A stretch of DNA of 64,000 nt. Source: CAG-170 sp022779365. GTDB lineage: Bacteria > Bacillota > Clostridia > Oscillospirales > Oscillospiraceae. Location: the NCBI GenBank assembly GCA_022779365.1, contig JALFSI010000040.1, positions 62,001-126,000 of the forward strand, given 5' to 3'. Each line of letters starts with the position of its first letter. Within the stretch, counting starts at the first letter, position 1. The position numbers and the translations under genes are program-made. The notes under the pieces were generated by a model, which did not search any database, was not told the origin of the DNA, and saw only the letters and a list, made by a program, of their open reading frames with translations. Below are positions 16,055 to 24,652 of the stretch, piece after piece.

Positions 16055-17609
16055 TCAGGCAGGATTCCGGGGCATCTCTGCCGAGGCGGCGGAGGTGTAG
16101 CCGTATTGCTGGAGGAGCTTGCGGTACTCAGTGGGGTTCATGCCGTAGGTTTTATTGAAGTTGAAGTAGGACGGCTCGTCAAAGCCGAGGTGCAGGGAGA
16201 CGAGCTTGATGCTGTCGGTGGTATTTGCCAGCATATCCTTCGCCCGCTCCAGCTTCATATAATTGATATACTGCACGATATTCAGTCCCGTTTCGAGCTT
16301 AAACAGGCGGCTGATATAATTCGGCGTCATATTGATGCTCTGGCTGAGCGTATTGAGCGTGATGGACATTCTCCTGCACAAAACCGCAGATCTGATGGAT
16401 CTCCGGGCGGTAGCTGTCCGAGAGGAAGTTCGGGCGGCTTTTCTGCACGAGCTGGAGCACATGGTGCATGGCGCGCTTGTGCTCCGCCAGCGTGACGGGT
16501 GTGCGGTAGGGCTGGCGCTCTGCCGGGTGCGTCGGCGGGGCGTTTTCGATCCAGATCGAATTGTCGATCAGAATGAGATTTTGCAGATCGACGCTATTTT
16601 GCGCTGTGCGCACGGGATCGACACCGCTGTCGCGGCAGGTGTGCAGATATTGGTGAAAATGCGCCTCCGCCGCGGCATAGTCGCTGGCAGCGATGGCGGA
16701 CTTGAGCGTCAGAAACGTCGTGCGAAACGCGGGCGGCTCGGCGGTATAGTCCCGGATTTTCGCGGCGGGGAACAGCGTCTGAAAGCCGAAATAAACGCTC
16801 AAAAATTCGGCACTGCGGCAAAGCGCGAGTTCATGCGTCAGCGCCTCATGGCTGCCGACCGGCGCGGTCAGGAGAAAGCTGCATTCCATATTCATATACA
16901 GCCGCACCAGCCGCGTGATCGAAGCGGTGAGCTGCTGCGCCTGCCGCTCGGCATCTTCAGCGGGCAGCATGATGATGCAGCGGTCGCAGCTCAGGGTGAA
17001 CACAGGCTGCGTGCCGACGCCGCTGGTCTCGCCGACGATGTTTTTCAGCGTATCCGGCTGAATGTGGAGCGTTTCGCCGGACAGGCGGCTGCGCAGGAAG
17101 ATATACAAAAAGCAGTAGCGCGTGGTGAACAGCCCGCCGCTGGGACCGGCGCGCAGGCAGGTGCGGACGCTTTCCGCGTCCGTGTCGGCGGCAAGCGCAC
17201 CGGCGTCCGCCTCGTCGAGCGGGTGGCGCGCGATGATCTTCTGCCGCGCAGCACGCAGCGCCTCCCGCAGACGGTCGCGGTTGAGGTCGGTTTTGATGAG
17301 ATAATCCAGCGCACTGTTTTGCAGCGCGTTGATGGCATAGGAAAAGCGCTGATGATTCGTCAGGACCAGAAATTCACCCGTATAGCCGCTCGCTCGCGCC
17401 TGCGCCATCAGCTCCAGAACGTTTTTCACGGGCATTTCAATGTCTGTTATCACAAGGTGCGGGCGGTGCTTTTCAATAAGCAGCAGCGCCTCATCCGCGC
17501 TGCCGGCAACGGCGCAGAGCGCAAAGCCCTCCTGTCCCCAGTCCAGCATGGACTTGAGCGCAATGCGCACGATCTTTTCATCGTCAACGATCAAAACACG
17601 GTAGAGCAT
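16055..17609 (-). pseudogene. YesN-type response regulator (receiver + AraC domain), frameshifted
   Basis: The upstream frame encodes a receiver domain (VLIVDDEKIVR; phosphoacceptor Asp in LVITDIEMPVKN; LIKTDLN) and a ~250-residue linker. The C-terminal AraC DNA-binding part (LNTLSQSINMTPNYISRLFK and SIKLVSLHLGFDEPSYFNFNK) lies in another frame. The frames cross near 16,362-16,372, around ICGFVQEN; removing one base there restores a continuous protein of about 515 residues. Such regulators pair with a sensor kinase to control sugar uptake; no kinase gene is adjacent. Either a genuine pseudogene or a one-base sequence error. Confidence 0.8.
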
Positions 17610-17643
17610 ACTTGTCAGAACTCCTTTTTCAGGGTGGCGGCAA

Positions 17644-18396
17644 TTGGGCTATACCGCCGTCTATGTGCAGTCGGTCGGCATGGAGAACGGCTACCGCCGC
17701 CCGGATGCGAACACGCTGCGCTACGGCATGATGACGGCAGTGGCATACGGCGTGAAGAACATCAAATTCTTCACCTGGGGCTCTCCGCTGGAAGGCGAAG
17801 GACCGTATACCGACGCGATCATTGACCGCAATTATGAGCCGACCGACCTCTATGCGCCGGTCAGCGAGATCAACAAGAAAATTCATGTGCTGGGCGCAAA
17901 GCTCGCCGCGTGCGACGCGCTCCAGATCTATCATACCGGCAGCATCGTCGGCGGCACGGAGGACTATTGCCAGAGCATTCCGGAAGACCTCTTCCTCCAG
18001 CCGGAGGATGACAGCCGCGCGATTGTCTCCCTGTTCCGCTCCAGAAGCGGCAGCGAGGAATACGCGATGATCGTCAACAAGGACCTTGAAAGCACGCAGA
18101 CCTTTACCTTCCGCACAGATGCGGAGTTCCAGCGCGTGGACGATGCGACCAGCGCGCTGACGGCTGTCAGCACGAAGAACGGCGTGTTTCCCGTGACGCT
18201 CCAGCCGGGCGATGCCGCCGTGTATCAGATCCCGTCCGGGACGATCCGCGATGAGCAGCCGGAGGAGCAGGATGACCTTGCGCTGAACGCCTCCATCTGG
18301 GCGTCGTCGTCCTTCGGCGCGCAGGGGATGTACATCAACAAGCTCAACGACGGCAAGACCGACGACGGCTATAGGCTGAACGCCGGACGTTACTAA
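17644..18396 (+). pseudogene. Internal fragment of a glycoside-hydrolase-like protein
   Basis: About 250 residues without a start codon or ribosome binding site, opening directly upstream of the regulator's start. The first ~100 residues (RRPDANTLRYGMMTAVAYG, NIKFFTWGSP) resemble the end of a beta-galactosidase-like TIM barrel, then a small beta domain (EEYAMIVNKDLESTQTFTF). It breaks off inside what looks like the first strand of a discoidin-type domain (LNASIWASSSF...KLNDGKTDDG). Both ends are therefore truncated. It is probably debris of a saccharide-utilisation locus with the adjacent regulator. Confidence 0.6.
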
Positions 18397-18430
18397 CGCG
18401 TTACTAACAAATCAAAAATACCAGAAAATG

Positions 18431-18464
18431 AAAAGCCCTGAAACCGTGCGGTTTCAGGGCTTTT
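18431..18464 (+). terminator. Hairpin terminator
   Basis: Perfect 15-bp stem (18431-18445 with 18450-18464), four-base loop, A-run before and T-run at its end. Confidence 0.75.
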
Positions 18465-18529
18465 ATGTGTGATCACTACACTAAAGATGAACCCCCGACT
18501 TGTCGGAGCAGCTTCGATCAACTACAAAA

Positions 18530-18736
18530 TCAAGCACGTTTCTGAAAAAATGTCTTCTCTGCCATGTGAATAACGAAATCGCGTTCGTCCGGATCGGCCT
18601 TTGCAAAGTCGATCTGATACCGCTGGCAGGTCTTGCGGAAGTGGACAACGTATGCCAGATCTTCTTTCGTCGGAGGCGCGACATAGCCGTTTGGCGCAGC
18701 AAGCGCATCCAGCTCCAGATATTTTTTGTTCTGCAT
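18530..18736 (-). CDS. Small hypothetical protein of the mobile remnant
   Basis: 68 residues, polar and mixed-charge (MQNKKYLELDALAAPNGYVA...), no recognised domain, no signal peptide or membrane segment. AAGGAGG lies at ideal spacing and overlaps the end of the GNAT-like gene, so the two are cotranscribed and possibly act together. A two-gene acetyltransferase/partner module, for example a toxin-antitoxin-like pair, is conceivable but not supported by any motif. Confidence 0.6.
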   Translation of the reverse strand: MQNKKYLELDALAAPNGYVAPPTKEDLAYVVHFRKTCQRYQIDFAKADPDERDFVIHMAEKTFFQKRA

Positions 18737-18739
18737 CCG

Positions 18740-19255
18740 TCAGACCTCCTTCAAGTATTGTCCAAATAGTTCGCGCGCGGCATCGCCATCGATCAGCAGC
18801 AGAAACGGGTCAAACCGGCTGAACGGGATCGCACCGTAATTTCGCATATAGTGTTCCCGAAGCTGCGACGTTTTCACTTTCAAATAAATTGCACCGCCGT
18901 AGCCGTAATCGATGGAAAGCTGAATTCCGAACGCCAGCAGTGCTGCGCCGATCCCAGTGTATTTTCTAGGCTTGGACAGCGTCGGATTTCCGCTGGGTGC
19001 GCTCTCCATATACTCCACATAAACCAACACGCCCTCCGGCATATCCCGATAAGCGGCAAGTCCGACCAGCTCTCTGGTCGTTTCCAGTTCCAACGCATAT
19101 TTTTCAAGTGCAGTGTCCTGAATAAAATCCGTGCGCCAGTCGGTTTGCCAATGCTCCTGCGCTGTCCGTTCGAAATCAGTGGCAGTCGCTTCCCGAATAG
19201 AGGCAGGAAGCTTTGCACCTGTCTGGCTTTCGATGATGTAATAGCATGGCTGCAT
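18740..19255 (-). CDS. GNAT-like acetyltransferase
   Basis: 171 residues. The region KYTGIGAALLAFGIQLSIDY (~112-131) resembles the acetyl-CoA binding motif A of GNAT enzymes and REHYMRNYGAIPFSRFDPFL the following motif B. Substrate unknown. AAAGGAG precedes the start and a well-formed promoter lies 28-56 bases upstream. A second long frame runs antiphase through it from the upstream DUF1016-like gene, which is unusual. Confidence 0.6.
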   Translation of the reverse strand: MQPCYYIIESQTGAKLPASIREATATDFERTAQEHWQTDWRTDFIQDTALEKYALELETTRELVGLAAYRDMPEGVLVYVEYMESAPSGNPTLSKPRKYTGIGAALLAFGIQLSIDYGYGGAIYLKVKTSQLREHYMRNYGAIPFSRFDPFLLLIDGDAARELFGQYLKEV

Positions 19256-19749
19256 AGCGGCTGCTCCTTTATTTTCTGATTTATTATAGCACAGCTCTCA
19301 GAAAAACGCAAAGAAGAGTTTTCCTGATCTGATTCTGTGTCCGGTTCGTATCCGCTGCTGAGAATGTCCAACAGCTCTTTCTTCGACCATTGCCGCTCTC
19401 GTGCCTGTTCCAGATACCACTTGCGCGTATCTCTTGTCAGGTCTGCCTCCATAATGATCACGTTCAGCGTCCAGCCAATTTTCATCGCCAGCCGGAGGAG
19501 CGTTTGGTCATTTTCATAGGTCTTGCAAAAAACGCGCATCCGGCGCACGTTGCGTGGGGAAAAGCCTGTGCGGTCAGGGAAATTCGCCTGCAAGAACTCT
19601 GCGGCTGCGACCGCTGCGCCTTTCTCCGGGCGCTGGCTAATGGCCTTGCCGATGGCGTATACTTCATCCATTTGCGGAAGATTCTGCGTGAGAATTGCGG
19701 TCAATTCCCGGTACATCGTGCCATAATCCACAGGTTTTCTGACGTTCAT
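18880..19749 (-). CDS. DUF1016 (YhcG-like) N-terminal domain protein with aberrant 3' extension
   Basis: Start chosen at the ATG preceded by AAAGGAG. Residues 1-140 look like the DUF1016 N-terminal domain (YAIGKAISQRPEKGAAVAAA, TGFSPRNVRRMRVFCKTYEN, KKELLDILSSGYEPD), a DNA-associated region of PDDEXK-type proteins on mobile elements. Beyond ~145 the frame continues for another ~145 codons straight through the promoter and the coding region of the GNAT gene in a different frame, where it resembles nothing. The natural stop has probably been lost; the functional part may be only the first half. Confidence 0.5.
   Translation of the reverse strand: MNVRKPVDYGTMYRELTAILTQNLPQMDEVYAIGKAISQRPEKGAAVAAAEFLQANFPDRTGFSPRNVRRMRVFCKTYENDQTLLRLAMKIGWTLNVIIMEADLTRDTRKWYLEQARERQWSKKELLDILSSGYEPDTESDQENSSLRFSESCAIINQKIKEQPLCSHAITSSKARQVQSFLPLFGKRLPLISNGQRRSIGKPTGARILFRTLHLKNMRWNWKRPESWSDLPLIGICRRACWFMWSIWRAHPAEIRRCPSLENTLGSAQHCWRSEFSFPSITATAVQFI
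19283..19311 (-). promoter_or_regulatory. Promoter for GNAT-like gene
   Basis: On the minus strand TTGCGT (19311-19306), 17-base spacer, TATAAT (19288-19283). It lies inside the 3' part of the overlapping DUF1016-like frame. Confidence 0.65.
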
Positions 19750-19867
19750 GGTTTCTCCTTTCCGCGCCGCCGCGCATCGTATATTTCGTCGTTTTGCGAA
19801 TAGCCTGCTACAATATTTTGTGGTATGATTGCCCTGTTCGTTTGATTCTTGCGAGGGAGGAGCGATT

Positions 19868-20134
19868 ATGCAGTACACCGATAACGAAGCCGCCCTGATC
19901 GGCGGTCTGATTTCAACTTATTTCTTTCAGCCTGCCGTGTCCGCATCCTTGAAAGATGCCTATAGCCGCGTTTTGGAGCATCTGCATCAGAATGCCCTCA
20001 CTTCTTCTGACCTACAGCAGATCCGAAAGGCTGTGAATTTTCTGATGCCCATGTGCCAAGCAAACCGGCAGACGCAGCGGGAGCTTATGGGTGTCAATGC
20101 AAGGACAACAGCGCTTCTGAATGGCTCACGGTAA
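19868..20134 (+). CDS. Hypothetical 88-residue protein
   Basis: Starts behind GGGAGGAG at good spacing, divergent from the DUF1016-like gene. The product (MQYTDNEAALIGGLISTYFF...) is predicted largely helical, soluble, with one Cys and a polar C-terminus; no domain recognised. Followed by a terminator, so it forms a single-gene unit within the mobile remnant. Confidence 0.55.
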   Translation: MQYTDNEAALIGGLISTYFFQPAVSASLKDAYSRVLEHLHQNALTSSDLQQIRKAVNFLMPMCQANRQTQRELMGVNARTTALLNGSR

Positions 20135-20149
20135 TCGTGGATAACGTAA

Positions 20150-20174
20150 AAGGCACGACGCTTGGTCGTGCCTT
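20150..20174 (+). terminator. Hairpin after the 88-residue gene
   Basis: 10-bp stem (20150-20159 with 20165-20174), five-base loop, A-run before, weak T-run. Confidence 0.6.
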
Positions 20175-20310
20175 CGCTGTATGTTTTTGTTGAACGCTTC
20201 ATTCAGCTGGTGCGGCTTTCCAGTGCTCTTTTTTGAAGTGGACTTTGTAGTAAAGACTTTGCTTGCCCACACAAAGAGGTGAAGCATGGAATCGAACAAG
20301 TAATCTCTTT

Positions 20311-21384
20311 TTACCTATTTATCGTTTGCTTGATTTCTGCGCCGCCCTTGATCCGCACCAGAATCTCGTCGGCGGAGAGGACGGTCACGCGCTCTACAAT
20401 CTGCCGGACGGCGTTTTCGCTCCATTCTGTGATCGTGGACGCGGTGTTCCCTATAGCTTCTTCTGCCTGCTTCATGCGGGTGCAAACGCGGTCAGCATCC
20501 ATGCTGCTTTGCAGGATCGCTTCTTTCTGCTTTTTAAGCGTGGTCTGCTCGGCCAGAATTTCTGCGAACTGCGTATTGCAGGCTTCTTTATCTTCTGCAT
20601 CAATGGCTTCCGCCAACAGCTGCTGGAATTGATCGTCGAGCTGTGCCAGGCGGTGTTCAATGTCGGCAAGGCTCATTGTCTGACCCTGCACCGACAGAAG
20701 CTCTAAGGAAACTGCATTTTTGATACGATCAAGTAGAGCAGACTTGATGCTCATGGCAGAGTTGATCGCTGACAGGATCGCGTTTTGCAGCGGTTCTTCC
20801 TTGATCGTCGGCGAATCGTGGCAGTATTTTGTTCCGTAGTTCAGGCGGCTGGTGCAGCGCCAGACGGGATATTTCCGTCCGAGGGATGTCCATGTACATC
20901 TTCGGTAGAGTGTCCCGCATTCGCCGCAGACGAGCCTGTCCGATAAGGCATATTTGCTTGTATAACAGGAGCGTCCTGTCACAGCCGATTTGGATGGGCT
21001 GCGAAGGGCGCTCCGACGTGCCATTTCCGCTTTCACTGCATTGTACTGTTCCCGGCTGACGATGGCTTCATGGTGATCGGGCATATAGTATTGCGCCATC
21101 TGACCGACGTTCTTAATGACCTTCTTGCTGATCACATCTGTCCGGAATGTTTTCTGGAGCAGCACATCTCCACAGTATTTTTCATTCGTCAGGATACTCT
21201 TGATGGACGTCGCTGTCCATTTGGATTCTCCGAGAACCGTTTTGATCTGATTTTCTTCCAGCCAGTCTTGCAGATTTCGCAGGCTGGCGCCGCTCTCATA
21301 TCGCTTGTAGAGTTCGCGCACAATTTCTGCTTGTTCTGGTATGACGCGGAATTTGCCCTCTGTGTCTTTTTCATAGCCGTGCAT
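20311..21384 (-). pseudogene. Large serine recombinase, catalytic domain deleted
   Basis: 357 residues retained: the Recombinase domain (KFRVIPEQAEIVRELYKRYE, SIKSILTNEKYCGDVLLQKT), the zinc beta-ribbon (LVCGECGTLYRRCTW...VWRCTSR...YCHDS) and a C-terminal coiled coil (~215-300). The N-terminal resolvase domain with the nucleophilic serine is absent; the frame opens abruptly at a GYEKDTEG motif that normally follows it. The break coincides with the broken 3' end of the neighbouring membrane-protein gene. Such TnpX/TndX-type recombinases excise and insert conjugative transposons; this one cannot catalyse strand exchange. Confidence 0.85.
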
Positions 21385-21845
21385 TCGTATGTGCCAGCCG
21401 GAAGCTCCACATCGAGGGCAGCACGTTCGATTTTGCTGCCCACGGGGATCGCTTTGCTCTGGTAGATCTGTTCACCGGTGTCGTTGCGGATGAACTCGAC
21501 CTGCTGGGGATAGTTGTTGATCGATTCGTTGACGATCATGACATTGCCCTCAGCCTTGCCGTCCTCGAAGTACGGCGCGGTGTTCATGCTGATGTTGATC
21601 ATACCCTCGGCCACTTTCTCATTCAGCTTCTCCGCAATTTCTTCCGGGCTGAGATTATCCCAGCCGCCCTCGATGGCTGCATCGTCATAAACGATGCCCG
21701 TCTTGGAATCGTCCTTGGATGCAGCAGGCTTGCGGATCATGCGGACGGCGGTGAAAATGCCGACCGTAATTGCAGCGGCAAGGCCGACAACGGCGAGGAT
21801 GACGAGAGTTCTGGACTTTGCGTCCCGCTTTTCAAATTTGTGCAT
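21189..21845 (-). pseudogene. Membrane-anchored mobile-element protein fused out of frame to recombinase sequence
   Basis: Starts behind AAAGGA; an in-frame ATG at 21923 with its own AGGAGG is an alternative. Residues ~10-32 form one transmembrane segment (LVILAVVGLAAAITVGIFTAV), followed by an extracytoplasmic beta domain ending VELPAGTYECTAM (~residue 150). After that the frame enters recombinase DNA in the wrong frame and adds ~65 unrelated residues. Proteins of this kind are common, uncharacterised cargo of clostridial conjugative elements. The C-terminus has been replaced by the deletion junction near 21,375-21,390. Confidence 0.65.
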
Positions 21846-21966
21846 AACAATTTCCTTTCTGTGTTGGGACGCGGAACCGCTCTCCGGCTGGTCGCGCGCC
21901 CGGTATGGTGTGTATTCAATCATGAGGTCAAGCCTCCTTTCGGACGAGCAGAGCTATCTGCCCATG

Positions 21967-21995
21967 AAAAAAGCGCCCACCTTCAGGGCGGACGC
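21967..21995 (-). terminator. Terminator/attenuator overlapping a leader ORF
   Basis: Minus-strand stem of nine pairs with two G-U wobbles (21995-21987 with 21981-21973) followed by six T. The stop codon of the short ORF at 21983-22018 lies inside the loop and stem. Confidence 0.7.
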
Positions 21996-22018
21996 AGGCA
22001 ATGAACGCGATATTTCAT
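21983..22018 (-). CDS. 11-residue leader peptide
   Basis: MKYRVHCLRPP followed by TGA, preceded by AAGGAGG at six-base spacing, a better ribosome binding site than most genes here. Its last codons form the left arm of the terminator, so ribosome position would decide whether the hairpin forms. This is the arrangement of translation-controlled attenuators. It follows the SpoVG-like gene directly. Confidence 0.45.
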   Translation of the reverse strand: MKYRVHCLRPP

Positions 22019-22034
22019 TGGAAACCTCCTTGTT

Positions 22035-22448
22035 TTATTTCAGCGCCTTTTTGTAAGCGTCGATGACCGCTTCCTTGAGCGCTGCGCGCGCTCCGGACGT
22101 GATGGGGTGGAAAACATCCGTGTACAGTGTCTTGCCATTCTTGTTGAATGCTTTCTGCGGCATGAAGAAGTGCCGCATGGAGGAAAGGTCTTTGAGCACT
22201 GTTTCCCGCAGCGTGTCTACGACCTGTTGGAGTTCTGCTTTGAACTCCGGCGAGTTCAATCCTTCACGTCCGCGTGGATGCCAGGTGTGCCAGAACGCCG
22301 TGCCGCTTCTTCCGAAATCCATACGGACGCAGCCAATTGCGCCCATCTGCGCGTTCTGCTCTGGCGTCTGCGCAAAGAAAGCACCCGCCTCCTCCGGCTG
22401 TGCTGGCCGGACACGGAATGCGGGCGGATCAGTAGATATCTTCGTCAT
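22035..22448 (-). CDS. SpoVG-like protein of the mobile element
   Basis: 137 residues. The C-terminal ~50 (FFMPQKAFNKNGKTLYTDVF, HPITSGARAALKEAVIDAYK) resemble the MPS-x-K...DIAHPI-x-S...EAVL-x-Y core of SpoVG, a small RNA/DNA-binding regulator. The N-terminal ~70 residues are unrelated to SpoVG. GAGGA precedes the start, which overlaps the end of the 48-residue gene by 20 bases. Such SpoVG-like proteins are frequent on clostridial conjugative elements, role unknown. Confidence 0.5.
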   Translation of the reverse strand: MTKISTDPPAFRVRPAQPEEAGAFFAQTPEQNAQMGAIGCVRMDFGRSGTAFWHTWHPRGREGLNSPEFKAELQQVVDTLRETVLKDLSSMRHFFMPQKAFNKNGKTLYTDVFHPITSGARAALKEAVIDAYKKALK

Positions 22449-22575
22449 CTTCGCCGTCCTCATCCTCCGGCACATACAGCGCCAGCCTTGCGGCATCTGC
22501 CAGATGCGCGCAGATGGCAAGAACACCGGTCACGCCGATGATCACGCCAAGCGTGATTACGATTGCTTTTTTCAT
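22429..22575 (-). CDS. 48-residue membrane protein with acidic tail
   Basis: Begins MKKAIVITLGVIIGVTGVLA behind GGAGG at correct spacing: one transmembrane segment, then an acidic C-terminus (PEDEDGEDDEDIY). It lies between the ArdA-like gene and the SpoVG-like gene and overlaps the latter, so it is part of the same operon. Function not recognised. Confidence 0.6.
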   Translation of the reverse strand: MKKAIVITLGVIIGVTGVLAICAHLADAARLALYVPEDEDGEDDEDIY

Positions 22576-22590
22576 GACAAAACCTCCATT

Positions 22591-23184
22591 CTATAACGTC
22601 ATTTCGTATGTCTGCTTTGAGGTGTGCAGATCATCCAGAACTGCCTTCTGCAAGCCCTCCTTGCGCACAACGAATCCGCGGCTGCACGCCGCACCGCCAT
22701 GCGCGTCGCAAAATTCAATTCCAACGGCTTCATAATTGATGTACCCAATCAGCTTTTCCGGGACAGGGAACGCGCCGCAGCCAACCAGATACTTTCCAAT
22801 GGACTGTGCACTGCCGCATCCTGGCAGAATAACGTAATCGTCCAGATGCTCTGTCAACTGCAAAATGTCCTTTGTGCCGGAGATTTTGTTTGCATCCAGC
22901 ATCCCCACGATTTTGTCACAATCGACCTCCGACATATGCTCTAGCCGGTCGGCAAGCTGATCGATGCGCCCGACTTCACCCTCTGCGACAAGATCTACGC
23001 CGCTCAGATACAGCCCTAAATTCATGACCTCGCTTGCCGCGCCCTGAATCGTGACTGTTTTGGACATAGATTTCAAGGTTTCCAGCGTTGCCGCCACGTC
23101 CGCTATTTCTGTCAGAGTTGTCGCGGGGAAGGAGAGAAGCACCTGCTTACCATTTTCACCCTGCCTTAAAAACAGCGTCACCAT
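22591..23184 (-). CDS. ArdA-like antirestriction protein
   Basis: 197 residues. The C-terminal half (SIGKYLVGCGAFPVPEKLIGYINYEAVG, split here as SIGKYLVGCGAFPVPEKL and IGYINYEAVG) follows the ArdA pattern of an acidic elongated DNA mimic that blocks type I restriction enzymes: an N-x-Y-x-Y-E-like motif and net negative charge. The start overlaps the end of the larger paralogue by seven bases. It would protect incoming element DNA in a new host. Confidence 0.6.
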   Translation of the reverse strand: MVTLFLRQGENGKQVLLSFPATTLTEIADVAATLETLKSMSKTVTIQGAASEVMNLGLYLSGVDLVAEGEVGRIDQLADRLEHMSEVDCDKIVGMLDANKISGTKDILQLTEHLDDYVILPGCGSAQSIGKYLVGCGAFPVPEKLIGYINYEAVGIEFCDAHGGAACSRGFVVRKEGLQKAVLDDLHTSKQTYEMTL

Positions 23185-24380
23185 GTCATGCCCTCCATTT
23201 TTGCTTCCTGTTCCTGCTGATAGTTCTCTGCCGGATCGTCCTGCATCAGTTCCTCCAGCGTCAGTGTGCCGTGGTAGGAAACATAGCCACGATCCACAAA
23301 TACGCCGTCCTCCTGAAGCATCCGTTTTACGCCGTAATCACCATAGTTATAGAAATCTTCAAGGTTCTCGTCATATTCGTAATGACCGGACTGCTGGATC
23401 ATGTACTTTCCGAGTTCCTCCGGCGTGTGGACATTTGGTGCGAAATCAAATTGATCGAGGTTTTCAGCCAGCTGACGGATATTTGCTGCGCACGCCGGTT
23501 TCGCCATCTGGCAGACCGCGCCGAGCTTCTTGAAATCCTGTTCCTTGAAACCTGAACACGCATGGCACAGCCGGTTCAGTTCAAAGAGCGATTCGCGTTC
23601 AAAATCCAATGCGCAGTTGACCTCATCCGGGAATCGGCTATCTGTGACCAGCATCTGCATTTCGCCGCAGGAGGCGATCCCGACGCGAAGCATCGCGCGC
23701 TCCAGCTTGATTTGACTTGTTGGAAGCTGCACCCACTCCTGCTTCTTTGGATCATCTTCACCTGTGGCTCGGATCTTCAGCTCCATGATACAGCTTTCTG
23801 GCATCCAGATCGGAGGCAGATGCTTGCGGTCATACGCCTGCTCCAGCTTCATGCCGTTGTCATACACAACACCGTATCTCGTTACATAGCCGGGCTGGCC
23901 GGAGATCAGCGCCAAAGCCGTCTCCTTTCCATCCAGATTCTCCAGTTCTTCCGAATCACAGGCACCGTGGACGGTCAGATAGTGCCGTTTCCCGACCAGC
24001 TCCAAATCATTAAAATCTGAAACGACCGTCACATCTCTGGCGCAGAAAGAAAGATCGATCAGCTCGTCCGCTGCGGATAATCCGAATCGCTCCACCGCTG
24101 CATTAAATTGCAGCAGTTCATATCGGTCAAAGCTCTCCAACTGCTTCCCGATCCAGTCCAGTTCGTCCACGCTTGCCATTGTGCCGGTCATTCTGACCAG
24201 AGCAAGGCAGTTTGGTGCGTGAACATTGTCAATCAGGCAGTCCTGCACTCTGGCATTGCCGATCTGGCTTTTTTTCAACGCGAGAATTGCCTGTTCATAT
24301 TGATCTTCGGGAATTGGGAATGTGATCGTGACCGGCGCAAAATGTGCGCTGCTTCTGTTTTTGAGCGTTGCTTCAAACAC
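23178..24380 (-). CDS. Large ArdA-related antirestriction-type protein
   Basis: 400 residues starting at GTG behind GAGGTG; the following residues FEATLKNRSS fit a true N-terminus. It appears to hold three repeated ArdA-like modules: N-terminal PVTITFPIPEDQY...LDWIGKQLESFD, a central ~150-residue insert (DNGMKLEQAYDRKHLPPIWM) and a C-terminal FAPNVHTPEELGKYMIQQSG...YGVKRMLQEDGVF. Acidic residues are frequent, as in DNA mimics. Overlaps both operon neighbours by seven or eight bases. The paralogous pair may target different restriction systems; this is inferred. Confidence 0.5.
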   Translation of the reverse strand: MFEATLKNRSSAHFAPVTITFPIPEDQYEQAILALKKSQIGNARVQDCLIDNVHAPNCLALVRMTGTMASVDELDWIGKQLESFDRYELLQFNAAVERFGLSAADELIDLSFCARDVTVVSDFNDLELVGKRHYLTVHGACDSEELENLDGKETALALISGQPGYVTRYGVVYDNGMKLEQAYDRKHLPPIWMPESCIMELKIRATGEDDPKKQEWVQLPTSQIKLERAMLRVGIASCGEMQMLVTDSRFPDEVNCALDFERESLFELNRLCHACSGFKEQDFKKLGAVCQMAKPACAANIRQLAENLDQFDFAPNVHTPEELGKYMIQQSGHYEYDENLEDFYNYGDYGVKRMLQEDGVFVDRGYVSYHGTLTLEELMQDDPAENYQQEQEAKMEGMTW

Positions 24381-24588
24381 GTTTTTCACCTCGGTTTTCA
24401 ATTTTCTGCATATCCGTGAAGGTACACTCGCCATTGCTGCGCCAGCAAATCAGAGCCAGGCGCATATACGGACACTGACTCTCGTGCGGATACCAGCTGC
24501 ACTGTATCGTTGGCGGCGGATCTGGGTGCGACCGCAGCGGCGGCGCGTGGAAATGCGGCCGCCAGTATTCTTCTTGACTGTGTTTCAT
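24373..24588 (-). CDS. 71-residue Cys-containing mobile-element protein
   Basis: Chosen over two antiphase frames because GGGAGGAAC precedes its ATG at ideal spacing and the end overlaps the next start by eight bases. The product is rich in Pro, His and Trp (YWRPHFHAPPLR, CSWYPHESQCPYMRLALICW), with four Cys that could bind a metal. No domain recognised. Confidence 0.5.
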   Translation of the reverse strand: MKHSQEEYWRPHFHAPPLRSHPDPPPTIQCSWYPHESQCPYMRLALICWRSNGECTFTDMQKIENRGEKRV

Positions 24589-24607
24589 AAAGTTCCTCCC
24601 TGAACGC

Positions 24608-24641
24608 AAAAAAGCCGGGACTTCCAAACGAAATCTCGGCT
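24608..24641 (-). terminator. Terminator between mobile-element genes
   Basis: Minus-strand stem GAGCCGAG.../...CCCGGCT (24641-24630 with 24624-24613) with mismatches, then six T. It sits between the 221-residue gene and the 71-residue gene. Confidence 0.6.
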
Positions 24642-24652
24642 CTTTGCAAATA

